Shown here piece after piece: positions 16,202-24,956 of a stretch of 40,386 bases of DNA (positions within the stretch are counted from its first letter, which is position 1; every line of letters starts with the position of its first letter). The notes beneath the pieces were generated by a model. It was not told the DNA's origin and made no database searches. It was given only the letters and a program-made list of their open reading frames with translations. The translations under genes and the position numbers were made by a program. Origin of the DNA: Thecamonas trahens ATCC 50062 (Eukaryota; Apusozoa; Apusomonadida; Apusomonadidae); contig NW_013657679.1 of NCBI RefSeq assembly GCF_000142905.1, positions 446,575-486,960 on the forward strand, written 5' to 3'.

Positions 16202-17362
16202 TTACAACATCGACGGGGCAGACGAGGCGTGGGCGTCGTGAGTAGAGTCGTCGTCGACGGAGAGATCGAGCGGCTTGCAGAGGTGGTCGACGACGATGGT
16301 GGTGAGGAGCTCGTTGCCGCCGTACTCGGCAATAGTGTCGAGGATCGAGTCTCGGATCTTGTTGAGTACCTTTTCGGCGTAGACAAACGAGCCGACAGAG
16401 TGCATGTAGCGGACGGCGTAGCGCTTGACCTCGGGGTCGGTCGTCCGCTGGCGGATAATGTTGATCAGCCGTGAGTCGTTGGGCCGAGCACGGATGGCGT
16501 GGATGACCGGGAACGAGAACTTGCCCTCGGTCAGGTCGTCGCAGAAGCCCTTGAGACCCTGCATGCGCTTGTCGGTCAGGTTGAGCACGTCATCGCGAAT
16601 CTGGTAGTGGAGCGCGATGAGGTTGGCGAGCGGGACAAGATCGACCACCTCGTCCTTTTGCGCAAAGAGGGTGAGGAGCTTGGACGAGAGGCGGGTCAGC
16701 CCGCCGGTCTTGTCCAGCACCGCCCGCTGGTACTCTTCCTCGGTCGGGCACTCGACGTTGTCACGCCAAACCAGCTCGAGGCCCTGTCCACGGTGCAGCT
16801 GCAGCATCTCTTCGAGACAGACCGAGAGCGCGTCGGGGTGGCCGAGCGCCGCCACCTTCTCCATCGCGAGCATGTACACGTAGTTGGCCGAGTTGATCAC
16901 CTGCGCCACGCCGTAGACCTTGTGGGCACACGGGACTCCACGGCGGAGCTCGGACCCATCCTGCACGTCGTCGATGAGCAGCGACGCGTTGTGCAGCATC
17001 TCCACAACCTCGGATATCTTGCGGACCTGCTCGTCTGGCACTTCCAGCCAGTGGTTGAACGCCTTGATCAGCATCGACCGCACGCCCTTGCCCGGCACGT
17101 CGGCGATGTAGCAGAACGGCTCGAGCAGCAGCGACTCCATGTTGGCCGGCGGCTTGGGATTCCGCAAGATGCGAAAGTACGACGCCGGCGACTCGAGCGG
17201 CGTCGTCGATGGGCGAAACAGCGGTGCGTCGCTCCTCTGCGCTTCGCTTGCCACGCCTCCACCTTCCGAGCTCGGCTTCTTCTCCTCGCTCGCCGAGGCC
17301 TCCAGCCCACCGGTGCGGATGTTCATGCCGGTCTTTTTGTATTTAGCCTCGTCAGCGCTCAT
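16202..17362 (-). CDS. GGPS1: Geranylgeranyl diphosphate synthase (trans-isoprenyl diphosphate synthase)
   Basis: A 386-residue enzyme that condenses isopentenyl diphosphate with an allylic diphosphate. The first aspartate-rich motif is DDVQD (131-135), with SLLIDD before it and RRG after. The second region is IRDDVLNL (Asp257-Asp258) followed by GFCDDLTEGKFSFP, typical of the fungal/animal GGPP synthase group rather than FPP synthase. An ~70-residue low-complexity N-terminal extension precedes the domain and makes it longer than human GGPS1 (300). The C-terminus is acidic. I chose the ATG at 17362 (MSADEAKYKK); an in-frame GTG lies three codons upstream. The product supplies protein prenylation and other isoprenoids, and the window also encodes mevalonate kinase, an earlier step. 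Confidence 0.92.
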   Translation of the reverse strand: MSADEAKYKKTGMNIRTGGLEASASEEKKPSSEGGGVASEAQRSDAPLFRPSTTPLESPASYFRILRNPKPPANMESLLLEPFCYIADVPGKGVRSMLIKAFNHWLEVPDEQVRKISEVVEMLHNASLLIDDVQDGSELRRGVPCAHKVYGVAQVINSANYVYMLAMEKVAALGHPDALSVCLEEMLQLHRGQGLELVWRDNVECPTEEEYQRAVLDKTGGLTRLSSKLLTLFAQKDEVVDLVPLANLIALHYQIRDDVLNLTDKRMQGLKGFCDDLTEGKFSFPVIHAIRARPNDSRLINIIRQRTTDPEVKRYAVRYMHSVGSFVYAEKVLNKIRDSILDTIAEYGGNELLTTIVVDHLCKPLDLSVDDDSTHDAHASSAPSML

Positions 17363-17742
17363 ATTCTCCACAACAACTTTCCTCTATAGGTGATAGTGGT
17401 GGTGGGGAGAGGGGAAGGAGGGGAGAGGGTCGAGTGCGAGTCTGTGTCTGTGAGCGAGTGCTCAAAGCGGCGGCAGTGTGTTCCGACGAGTCACGGCTGG
17501 CTGGCTGGCCGATCGGTGGCTGGCCGACTGTTCGCCATTGCCATTGTTCACTGGTCATTTCTGCCGTGGCCGCCTTGGCCTCTCTCTCACCGGTCTCATT
17601 CTCCGCCACCGCACCCTGCACCCCACCCACCCCCTGCACCCCACCCCACCCATCCCCTCCACCCATCCCACTCTCACTCCTACTCCACTCCTCCACTCCA
17701 CGCGACGCTCTTCTTCCCCGGGCACGCGTGCTGTTACCCACC
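17363..17742. other. Divergent intergenic region (380 nt)
   Basis: The region lies between GGPP synthase (minus) and a protein kinase (plus). The ~120 nt next to the kinase start are C-rich with CCCACC/CACTCC repeats on the sense strand (about 17608-17704). The side next to GGPP synthase is G-rich on plus, so C-rich on that gene's sense strand. There is no coding sequence or RNA gene I can support. Confidence 0.7.
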
Positions 17743-19943
17743 ATGAGCGAGGTCGAGCAGGCCGGACAGGCTGGGCACGAATCAGTCGGCGACGGTCGTC
17801 TGAGTGACGTGAGCGTCACGGGCAAAACAGACGCGCTTGGCGGCCGTAGCGGGGCTGCAAACGACGGTACGGCTGACAACATGCATGCCACCAAGGATGC
17901 CAGCCAAGAATGGGGCTCGCTCGACGAGCTGCGCGACGACGAGCTGCGGGCGGCAGTGGCCGAGGCGAGGGCCCGGGCCGACGAGCGCGGCCACCTCGTC
18001 AGGGTTCAGCGGGCAGTGCTGGCGGACAAGGATGCGGCCATCACGGCACTGGAGGGTGAGGTTGAGGCTCTGCTCGCCTCGCATCAGCGGACTCAGGCCG
18101 AAAAGTACGAGACCATTGCTCGGATCCGCAAGGAGGCCGCCGCCGAGGCCGATCGCGCCGCCGAGACGATCCGCCTGCTCGAGTCGCGGTCGGCGGCCGG
18201 CGCGAGTGCGGGCGGCTCGACAAGTCACGGCTCGGTCGCTGCACCGTCGCCGCGCGGTGATGAGAGCGAGGATATTGAGGCTGCTAACGCTCGACTGTCC
18301 AAAGCTGTCAAGTCGCTCGAGCATGACAAGACAATGCTTCGCCGCCGGCTCGCCGCCTACGCCCGCGACATCAAAGCGTACAAGAGCCAGCTCCGCGACG
18401 CCTCGCGCGTCATTGTCGAACTGGGCGGCGACGCGCTCGATTTGCGCTCGGGTGAGTCGGGGCTGAGCGCGGTTGCGCTGGGCAGCGACGGCGAGAGCGA
18501 GAGTGTGTCGACGCTGCCTGCGGCGGCTGCTTCGGGCGGCACGGCAGCGAGCAGGCCCGACAAGAGGCGCCACAAGCGCCGCAAGGTTCCGGCCCGCAAG
18601 CGCGGCAGCCGCAAGCACGCAAACCGCAAATCCAAGTGCTCAGGCGAGGCGCCGCAAGGTCGGCGGCGGAAGAAGAAGCGCAAGCTGCGGAGGGTCAAGG
18701 TCAAGGTCGACGAGGAGACGGGCAAGGCGGGCAAGACAGACAGGGCAGACAAGGCTAGCCCAAGGAAAGATTCGAGCGAAACTGCAGCCAAAACCGAAGC
18801 TGTGGGCTCGGAATCGGGTTCGGGTTCGACGCCTGCGTCGTCGCCAGCGGCCGACTACGTTCCCAAGTCGCCGCCAGTCGCTAGCACGGCAGGTTCAGAC
18901 GCGACCGGCGGCGGATCGGCGAGCTCGAGTGGCGAGTACGAGTACGAGAGCGACGACGACGGTGACGAGTCTGATGAGTCCAGCTACGAGGAGCTCTCGT
19001 CGTCGTCGTACTTGCGGGCCAAGTTTCCGCAGGAGGAGAACGTGTTTGTACTCACGGCCAAGTACATTTTCCGATCGCGGCTGTACACCGGCGACGATAC
19101 GGTGCTGTACCTCGCGTCGCCGCGCGACGAGCCGAACCTGCGTGTGGTCATCAAGATCTTTGACGACGACCGGTGGAGCGAGCGCAAGCTTCCCAAGTCT
19201 GTGGGTATTCTCAAACACCTTGGCCGACACCCCAACATTGTCGAGGTGCTGGCGTGGTACACGCTACCCAAGACTAGCTGCTACGTCATTGTGGTGCCGT
19301 TTATCCAGGACACGGTTGTCGACGGCAAGTCGTCGTCGTCTGTCATTCGGGCGTACATGTTCCATCTCTTGGTGGCGCTTGCCCACTGCCACGAGCGCGG
19401 TGTCGTGTACCGCGACGTCAAGCCAGACAACATTCTGTTCGACGCGGCGTCCAAGCGGGCGATTCTCATTGACTACGATTGCGCCACAGTTTACTCTGCG
19501 CACCGGCCGCCGACCTCGTACACCGGGACCGAAGGCTACATGGCGCCCGAGATCCGCTCGCGCAAGGCGCGTAAGGCCGGCTACTCGTTTGCCGTCGATG
19601 TTTACTCGGCTGGCGTCGTCTTTTCGAGCTCCTTTTCAAGGTCCCGTCGTCGCTGCGGTCCGAGCTCTCGCACTCGCGCATCATGCGGCAGATCGAGAGC
19701 CTGCCCAAGTCGATGCGGAGCAAGCCGCGCATGCAGCTGCTCGAATCCATGCTGAAAGTCAAGCCCGCCAACCGCATCACGGCTGCCGACGCCATCCGAC
19801 ACAAGTACTTTGGCTCGATGGCCAAGAAGGCTCTCGCCGCTGCCCGCAAGGCTGCCCGCGCCCGGCCGTCGTCGGCCTCGGCCTCGGCCTCATCGGACGG
19901 TGACGGCGAAGATCGCAAGTCCAAGCGGTGCAAGGTCCAGTAG
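17743..19943 (+). CDS. Divergent Ser/Thr protein kinase with N-terminal coiled coil; one frame break
   Basis: About 733 residues if the frame is restored. The order is: coiled coil (about 70-240), a Lys/Arg-rich basic stretch (about 265-330), an acidic/Ser-rich linker (about 345-420), and the kinase domain (about 430-680). Catalytic landmarks are Lys471 (VVIKIF), Asp558 in YRDVKPDN (His of HRD replaced by Tyr) and Asp577 in DYD (DFG variant), then GTEGYMAPE. The frame breaks at a four-T run (19621-19624): upstream reads DVYSAGVVF, and downstream, in the next frame, FELLFKV and the C-lobe through HKYF to the stop at 19943. One additional base there would make the domain continuous. The Gly-rich loop is not obvious. 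Family unassigned; the Asp residues needed for catalysis are present, so activity is plausible. Start is ACCATG after a C-rich leader. Confidence 0.8.
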
Positions 19944-20056
19944 TAACTATTGAATGCCATGTGAAGAAAGCAGGTCTCTGGTGACTTGGCTGCCATGGTT
20001 GTACCTGCAGCCTCTGCCGCCTGCTGCGAGTAAGGTCAAAGTGAGCCCGGGTCTAG

Positions 20057-20073
20057 CCCCCCCCCCCCCCCCC
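20057..20073 (+). repeat. Poly-C run in the MIC19 leader
   Basis: A run of 17 C, followed by CTCC repeats and a short CA repeat (about 20086-20100), lies 81 nt upstream of the MIC19 ATG on its sense strand. Confidence 0.9.
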
Positions 20074-20154
20074 TCCTCCCCGCTCACACACACACACACG
20101 TCCCGCCCGCCCCACACTCCACTCGACTCCCACTGTGCCGGTGACACAGACAGG

Positions 20155-20362
20155 ATGGGTGCGCGCGAGTCACGGACGCCAACGCCTCCGGAGAATGTGC
20201 AGATGTCACTGCGCATTACCAACAACCTTGTCGAGGCCCTGCTGAACGCAGAGGGCGTGGCCGTGCCGGGTGGCGGCGTCGGCCGGGCGCGTCAGCAGCA
20301 GCAGGCCACGGCAGCCAAGGCCTCTGGAGCCAGTGGAGGCGGACCGAGGGCTTCCAGCAACA

Positions 20363-20394
<32 letters not shown>

Positions 20395-21084
20395 CAGGGC
20401 AGTGCCAAGGGAGATGGGCAGGCGTCGAGCAAGAGCGCGAGCCAGGCTGCCGGGGCTGGTGGGAAGTCAGGCGGCTTTGCTGCCGGCTTTGCGGCCGGGG
20501 CCGGGTCGGGTGCTGCAGCAGCCGACGGCGCACGGTACGGAGGGAACGGTGGCAGTGCCCGGGCCGAGCCGGGGCCGGACTTTGGCGGACACGCGTCAGT
20601 GCCGCGGGCACGGTACATGCAGGCTTCGCTGCCGTACGAGAGCACCGAGGTCCTGCTCCGCCAGCTAAGCGACGTCAAGGAGGAGCACGAGCAGCTGCGG
20701 AAGCAGCTGGCGGACGCCGCCGAGGCAGCCGCTGCCGGCAAGGTACAGTCGGCGGACGCAGCTCGCAAGCGTGCCGAGGCCGAAGCTAAACGCTTGCGGA
20801 CCCGCCACGAGTCGGAACGGGCCCGCCAGGACGCCGAGCTGCGCAAGGTCTCGGCATCGTCGGCCGCCGCCGCGTCGGCCGAGGTCGACGCCATGGCCGC
20901 GCTCGAGGCCCAGCTGCAGCGCTGGCAGGGTGTCGACTCACTTGATGCCCGCGACTTTAAGAACTCGCGTTGTCCCGACGCCCGCAAGGCGCTTGTGGAC
21001 TGCTACCGTGCCGCAGGCCACGACGTCCTCGCCTGTGCCGCCGAAGTCGAGGCCTTCCGCAAGTGCGCCGCCACTCACGCATAA
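20155..21084 (+). CDS. MIC19: MICOS subunit MIC19 (CHCHD3/CHCHD6 family)
   Basis: A 309-residue protein of the mitochondrial contact site and cristae organising system, in the intermembrane space. The N-terminus MGARES fits an N-myristoylation site at Gly2, as in animal MIC19, followed by a family-like SLRITNNLVEAL segment. Residues ~45-150 are low complexity (poly-Gln, poly-Ser, Gly/Ala). Residues ~165-245 are a charged coiled coil. The C-terminus is a CHCH domain with twin CX9C motifs (Cys273/Cys283 and Cys294/Cys304), the substrate of the Mia40 oxidative import route. Animal homologues are about 230 residues; the extra length is in the low-complexity region. The start is the first ATG after a poly-C/CA leader. 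Confidence 0.88.
20350..20400 (+). repeat. AGC trinucleotide repeat coding for poly-Ser
   Basis: An AGC/AGT/AAC-rich run inside the MIC19 coding region encodes a Ser/Asn stretch; the uninterrupted (AGC)n core is about 20367-20394. It is a candidate length-variable microsatellite. Confidence 0.8.
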
Positions 21085-21201
21085 AACAGATCGCTCTCTC
21101 GCGCACAGTCGCCGGGCCGGCGTCGTCCGCTCCTAGTCGCCGGTCGCCGATCGGTCCGGCAGCGTCCGCTCACCGTCCCCACCTCACTCGCCCGCTCCCC
21201 G

Positions 21202-22620
21202 ATGACGGCTAAGAGAAGCGCTCCTGGGACATGGCAGCGAGCCGTGCTGGTGGCAGTGGCACTGCTGGTGGTAGTGCTCATGGCGACGGCCGAGGCCGGT
21301 GCGGCACGGCGGTCGCTGGCGCCGTTTGTGGCGCCGTTCTTTGTGGCTCGGTCGCCGCTGGCGCCGTCGCCGCCTGCTCCGCTGGGCGAGTGGGCAGAGA
21401 CGGCGGTAGCGGAGCAGGTGCCTTCGGTGCTGCGGGCGCCGCCCGAGGTGGCCGCTTGGGGCGCGACAGCAAAGTGGACGCCCGAGTATCTGGACGAGGC
21501 CCTGGGCCAGAGCCCGCTGCCGGCCAAGCTTCAAAGCTATGGGTCAGCGAGTGCGGCGTTCTTCCCGCGCGGCTGCTGCCCGCTCGGCCCGATGACGGCC
21601 AAGGCGGTGATGGACGGGACCAGTGGCTACGGCTATGCCTCGGTGCCGGGCGAGTGGTTCCTGGCCAAGGACGCGCGTTTGGCGGCAGACATCGGGTCGC
21701 TGGCGCCGTTTGTGGCGCCGCTCGGCGCGCATGTCGATGACATCGTCCACCAGCTCTGGCTCTCGTCGCGCGGCGTGGTCACCCCGCTCCACGATGACTA
21801 CCCGGCCAACTTTTTCGTCCAGCTCTACGGCTCCAAGGAGCTTGTACTCTTCCCGCCCGAGGCCTACCGTGATCTGGGTCTCTTTCCGCGCTCCTCCTTT
21901 TACCACCGCCAGCTGGCGGTCGACCTGCGGCTCGATCCGGGCCGCGGCTCGCCATGCTGGCCCGGTCCGCTCCCGTGCACCCTCCCGCACTCGCTCTTTG
22001 CAACCAACAAGACGGCATGGAAAGAGCGCATGGCCGCGCTTCAGGGCGCAGGGCTTCGGGTTGTTCTCAACGAGGGCGACGTGCTCTACCTCCCGCCACT
22101 CTGGTTCCACACTGTGCGAACGCACGACGCATCGATCTCGACCAACTTTTGGGTCCACCATCCGGCGCTGCTGGAGTTGGACAGGTTGTGGGAAGTGAAG
22201 GCCCCAAGCTCGCCGAGCGCACTGCGCGCCGTTGTTGCCGGCCTTGCTCACCGCTTTGGTCCAGACTTTGTCCTCTCTGTTCGCGATCGCTGGCTCGCCG
22301 GCGAGGCCATGACCGCGCTCCACGACTCGATCCACCCCGAAGACCCCGACTGGAAGGGCTATCTCGAGGAGGATCGGTCGACACCGCTGGCCGCGCGGGT
22401 GATGGCTGATCCGCTCACCTGCCCTGCGGGCGATAGTGAGTACGCGGCGGCTGGCGGCGACGGCGCTCCTGCTGCGCTTGTCGCTGTTCTCGACATTGTG
22501 GCTGCCGCCGAGAACGCCGGCGGCAGTGCCGGACAGATCGAGATTGTTGTCGGCCACTGGCTCGAGGCAGCTGTCGAGCATGTCGTGCAGGGTGCATGGG
22601 CGTGTGTCCTGGAGCCGTAG
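21202..22620 (+). CDS. JmjC/cupin-8 Fe(II)/2-oxoglutarate oxygenase with signal anchor
   Basis: A 472-residue protein. Residues ~14-33 (AVLVAVALLVVVLMATAEA) form a signal peptide or anchor, which places the domain in the ER or secretory lumen. The cupin core has the iron triad: His197 and Asp199 (PLHDDYPANFF) and distal His303 (PLWFHTVRTHD), with FFVQLYGSKELVLFPP between them, typical of the FIH/JMJD5/JMJD8 hydroxylase branch rather than histone demethylases. The C-terminal ~130 residues are Ala/Asp-rich and unassigned. Likely a protein hydroxylase, with unknown substrate. Single exon. It converges with the TPR gene, with 22 nt between the stop codons. Confidence 0.83.
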   Translation: MTAKRSAPGTWQRAVLVAVALLVVVLMATAEAGAARRSLAPFVAPFFVARSPLAPSPPAPLGEWAETAVAEQVPSVLRAPPEVAAWGATAKWTPEYLDEALGQSPLPAKLQSYGSASAAFFPRGCCPLGPMTAKAVMDGTSGYGYASVPGEWFLAKDARLAADIGSLAPFVAPLGAHVDDIVHQLWLSSRGVVTPLHDDYPANFFVQLYGSKELVLFPPEAYRDLGLFPRSSFYHRQLAVDLRLDPGRGSPCWPGPLPCTLPHSLFATNKTAWKERMAALQGAGLRVVLNEGDVLYLPPLWFHTVRTHDASISTNFWVHHPALLELDRLWEVKAPSSPSALRAVVAGLAHRFGPDFVLSVRDRWLAGEAMTALHDSIHPEDPDWKGYLEEDRSTPLAARVMADPLTCPAGDSEYAAAGGDGAPAALVAVLDIVAAAENAGGSAGQIEIVVGHWLEAAVEHVVQGAWACVLEP

Positions 22621-22642
22621 CTACTTGCGAGTGTTACTTGGC

Positions 22643-24775
22643 TCAGCTCTGTTGCCAGCCCGTCGACGACTCGGGGCGCCGCACAATCTCGCGGTTGTCC
22701 AGCGAGAAGCGGGCAAGCATGGAGCTGTCTGTGGTGGCGAGTACGTCCGCAAGTGTCGATGGCGCGTTGATGGCCTCTTCGCCAGGCTTGCAGAGCACAA
22801 TGCAGTCGATAGCGTGGATCTTGTGAAAGTTGACGGCGAGGCGCGGGTTGTCGGGCTCGAGACGGGCGGCCATTTCAAAGTCTGCGGCGGCAGCATCCAT
22901 GAGATCCATAGCCTTGAGGGCAAAAGCGCGGCGAAAGTATGCGTGGGCATTGCCAGGCTGGGCCTCGATGACGGCGGTAAAGTCTGCGACGGCGTCCTCC
23001 TCGCAGCCCATGAGCTGGAGTGCCTTTGCGCGCTCGTGGAGATACTCGATGCGGTCCGAGCGCAGCGAGAGAGCCAGCGAAAAGTGGCGGACGCCCTCGG
23101 CGTGCATGCCGCCGTGACAGAAGCAGAGCCCGATGTGGTAGTGACAGTCGGGAGCGACAGCGTCGTCGATGCCGTGGTTGAGGGCGTCGACAAAGTCGTT
23201 GACGGCTTTCTTGTACTTGGACTGCCCGTAGTACGCGAGACCGCGCACGTAGGTCAGCTTGGGATCGTTGCTGTCAAACGAGATGGCGAGCTTGAGGTCA
23301 GCCACTGCGCGCTTGTACAGGCCCATCTGGACGTAGCACTGCCCACGGTTGAAGAGAAAAGTTGGTCTGTGCGGATCGAGCTGGATGGCACGGGTAAAGT
23401 AGGCAACGGCCTCGTGCCACTCGCCCACGGCCTTCTTGGTGAGCGCGAGGCAGTTGAAGACAAGTGGGTCGGCGTCGCCGAGCCGCAGCGCCTCGGAAAA
23501 GTCGTGGAGCGCAGCCGGGTAGCGGCCGAGGTGGAGGAGCGAGTTGCCGCGATTGTAGTACGCCGACATGTACTCGGGCTCGAGCTCGAGGGCGGTGTCA
23601 AAGTTCTCAAGAGCCTGCTCGTGCGAGCCCTCGTCTTGCAGCACCATGCCGCGGCGCTCGTAGGCACGCGGATCCTCAGGCACCAGCCGGATGACCTTGG
23701 TGAAGCAGTCGTAGGCCGCGGCGTGTTGGAGGGTGGCGTGGTACATGAGGCCGATGTGGTAGAGCGACGGGACGTAGGCCGGCTCCTGCCCCAGCGCGAG
23801 CTCAAACTGGATGATGGCGGCCTCGTAGTCCTCCTGGATCTGAAACGCCCAGCCCTTGGAGTGGTAGAAGAGTGCCACCGAGGGGTTGATGGAGATGGCC
23901 TCGTCAAACATTTCGTGGGCCGACTCAAAGCGCTTGGTAGCGAGGAGGCACTTGCCGAGGTTGAGGTAAAAGTACGGGTCTGAGCCCTCGAGCGCAATGG
24001 CCTCGCGGAACTCGGAGATGGCTGCCGAGTGCTGGCCCAGCCGGTAGAGCGCAAGTCCCTTGTTGTTGTGGTAGAACGCCTTTTGCGCATCGCGAGAGAG
24101 CTCGCCCGGCACAGCCAGTCCCGAAAACTTGATGGCGGCGGTAAAGCAGTTGATCGCCTTGGCAAAGTCGCCGCGCTCAAAGTACGCAAGGCCGAGGTTG
24201 TTGTGGATCGCCGGATTGCGCGCGTTGAACGAGACCGCAGTCTCAAAGCACTCGACAGCCTTGGCGAGGTCTTCAGGCGTGGCGAGCTTGCGGTAGACGA
24301 GGCCGCGGCAAAAGTGGACGTTGGCGCCCGAGACTCCAAGCTTGACTGCCATGTTGTAGTCGTTGCGGGCTTTGATAAACTGCTCCGACGCCGCAAAGCT
24401 CTGCCCGCGATGAAAGTAGTACTCGCCAAGCGCAGGGTCCTTGCGATCCTTGGCGATGGCCTTCTTGTGGTGGCGGAAGGCCTCGGAGAACCGTCCGAGC
24501 TTGGCCTCGGTCTGCGCCCGAGCATCGTAGTAGGCGGCGGTCGAGATGAACTTGCCACACTCTTCCAAATGCTGCAGCGCCTCCTTGTACTGCCCGTTGG
24601 CATGCAGCGCCTGCGCGAGGTGCAGCCGGAACTCGGGATCGTTCTGCGAGTCGAGCAGGGCCGTGGTGAAGGCTGAGATTGCCAGCTCGTAGTTGCCGTC
24701 CCGCATGCACTCTTGCCCGCGCTTGAAGTGCTGCTGCACCCGCGGGTGATGCATGGCCCGCCGCCGGCTTGCCAT
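22643..24775 (-). CDS. Multi-TPR protein
   Basis: A 710-residue protein that is almost entirely tetratricopeptide repeats, at least 15 by eye, each ~34 residues with the W/L-G-Y-A-F-P pattern (for example AYYNRGNSLLHLGRYPAALHDF, FYLNLGKCLLATKRFESA). TPR arrays form superhelical scaffolds for protein binding. There is no enzymatic domain, signal peptide or membrane helix. The first ~15 residues are basic, and the C-terminus is a short Gln/Ser tail. The even, uninterrupted array resembles TTC6-type or other large TPR scaffolds, but I cannot assign an orthologue. The start is the ATG at 24775 (MASRRRAMHH), where the TPR begins; the open frame upstream is low complexity and overlaps the divergent gene. 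Confidence 0.85.
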   Translation of the reverse strand: MASRRRAMHHPRVQQHFKRGQECMRDGNYELAISAFTTALLDSQNDPEFRLHLAQALHANGQYKEALQHLEECGKFISTAAYYDARAQTEAKLGRFSEAFRHHKKAIAKDRKDPALGEYYFHRGQSFAASEQFIKARNDYNMAVKLGVSGANVHFCRGLVYRKLATPEDLAKAVECFETAVSFNARNPAIHNNLGLAYFERGDFAKAINCFTAAIKFSGLAVPGELSRDAQKAFYHNNKGLALYRLGQHSAAISEFREAIALEGSDPYFYLNLGKCLLATKRFESAHEMFDEAISINPSVALFYHSKGWAFQIQEDYEAAIIQFELALGQEPAYVPSLYHIGLMYHATLQHAAAYDCFTKVIRLVPEDPRAYERRGMVLQDEGSHEQALENFDTALELEPEYMSAYYNRGNSLLHLGRYPAALHDFSEALRLGDADPLVFNCLALTKKAVGEWHEAVAYFTRAIQLDPHRPTFLFNRGQCYVQMGLYKRAVADLKLAISFDSNDPKLTYVRGLAYYGQSKYKKAVNDFVDALNHGIDDAVAPDCHYHIGLCFCHGGMHAEGVRHFSLALSLRSDRIEYLHERAKALQLMGCEEDAVADFTAVIEAQPGNAHAYFRRAFALKAMDLMDAAAADFEMAARLEPDNPRLAVNFHKIHAIDCIVLCKPGEEAINAPSTLADVLATTDSSMLARFSLDNREIVRRPESSTGWQQS

Positions 24776-24956
24776 AATGCTCTGGACTGTGGTGCGGTGT
24801 GCGGTGCGGTGCCGGTGCCGGTGAGGTGAGGTGGTTGCCCTTGGCTTGGGGGCGTGCGGTCGGCAGCCGTCGACCGTTGCGGCTGTCGCCGCCACCCACG
24901 CGACGAGCTGCTGCCCTTCTTCCCCTCCACACCCACGCTGCCACACCCGACTCGGG

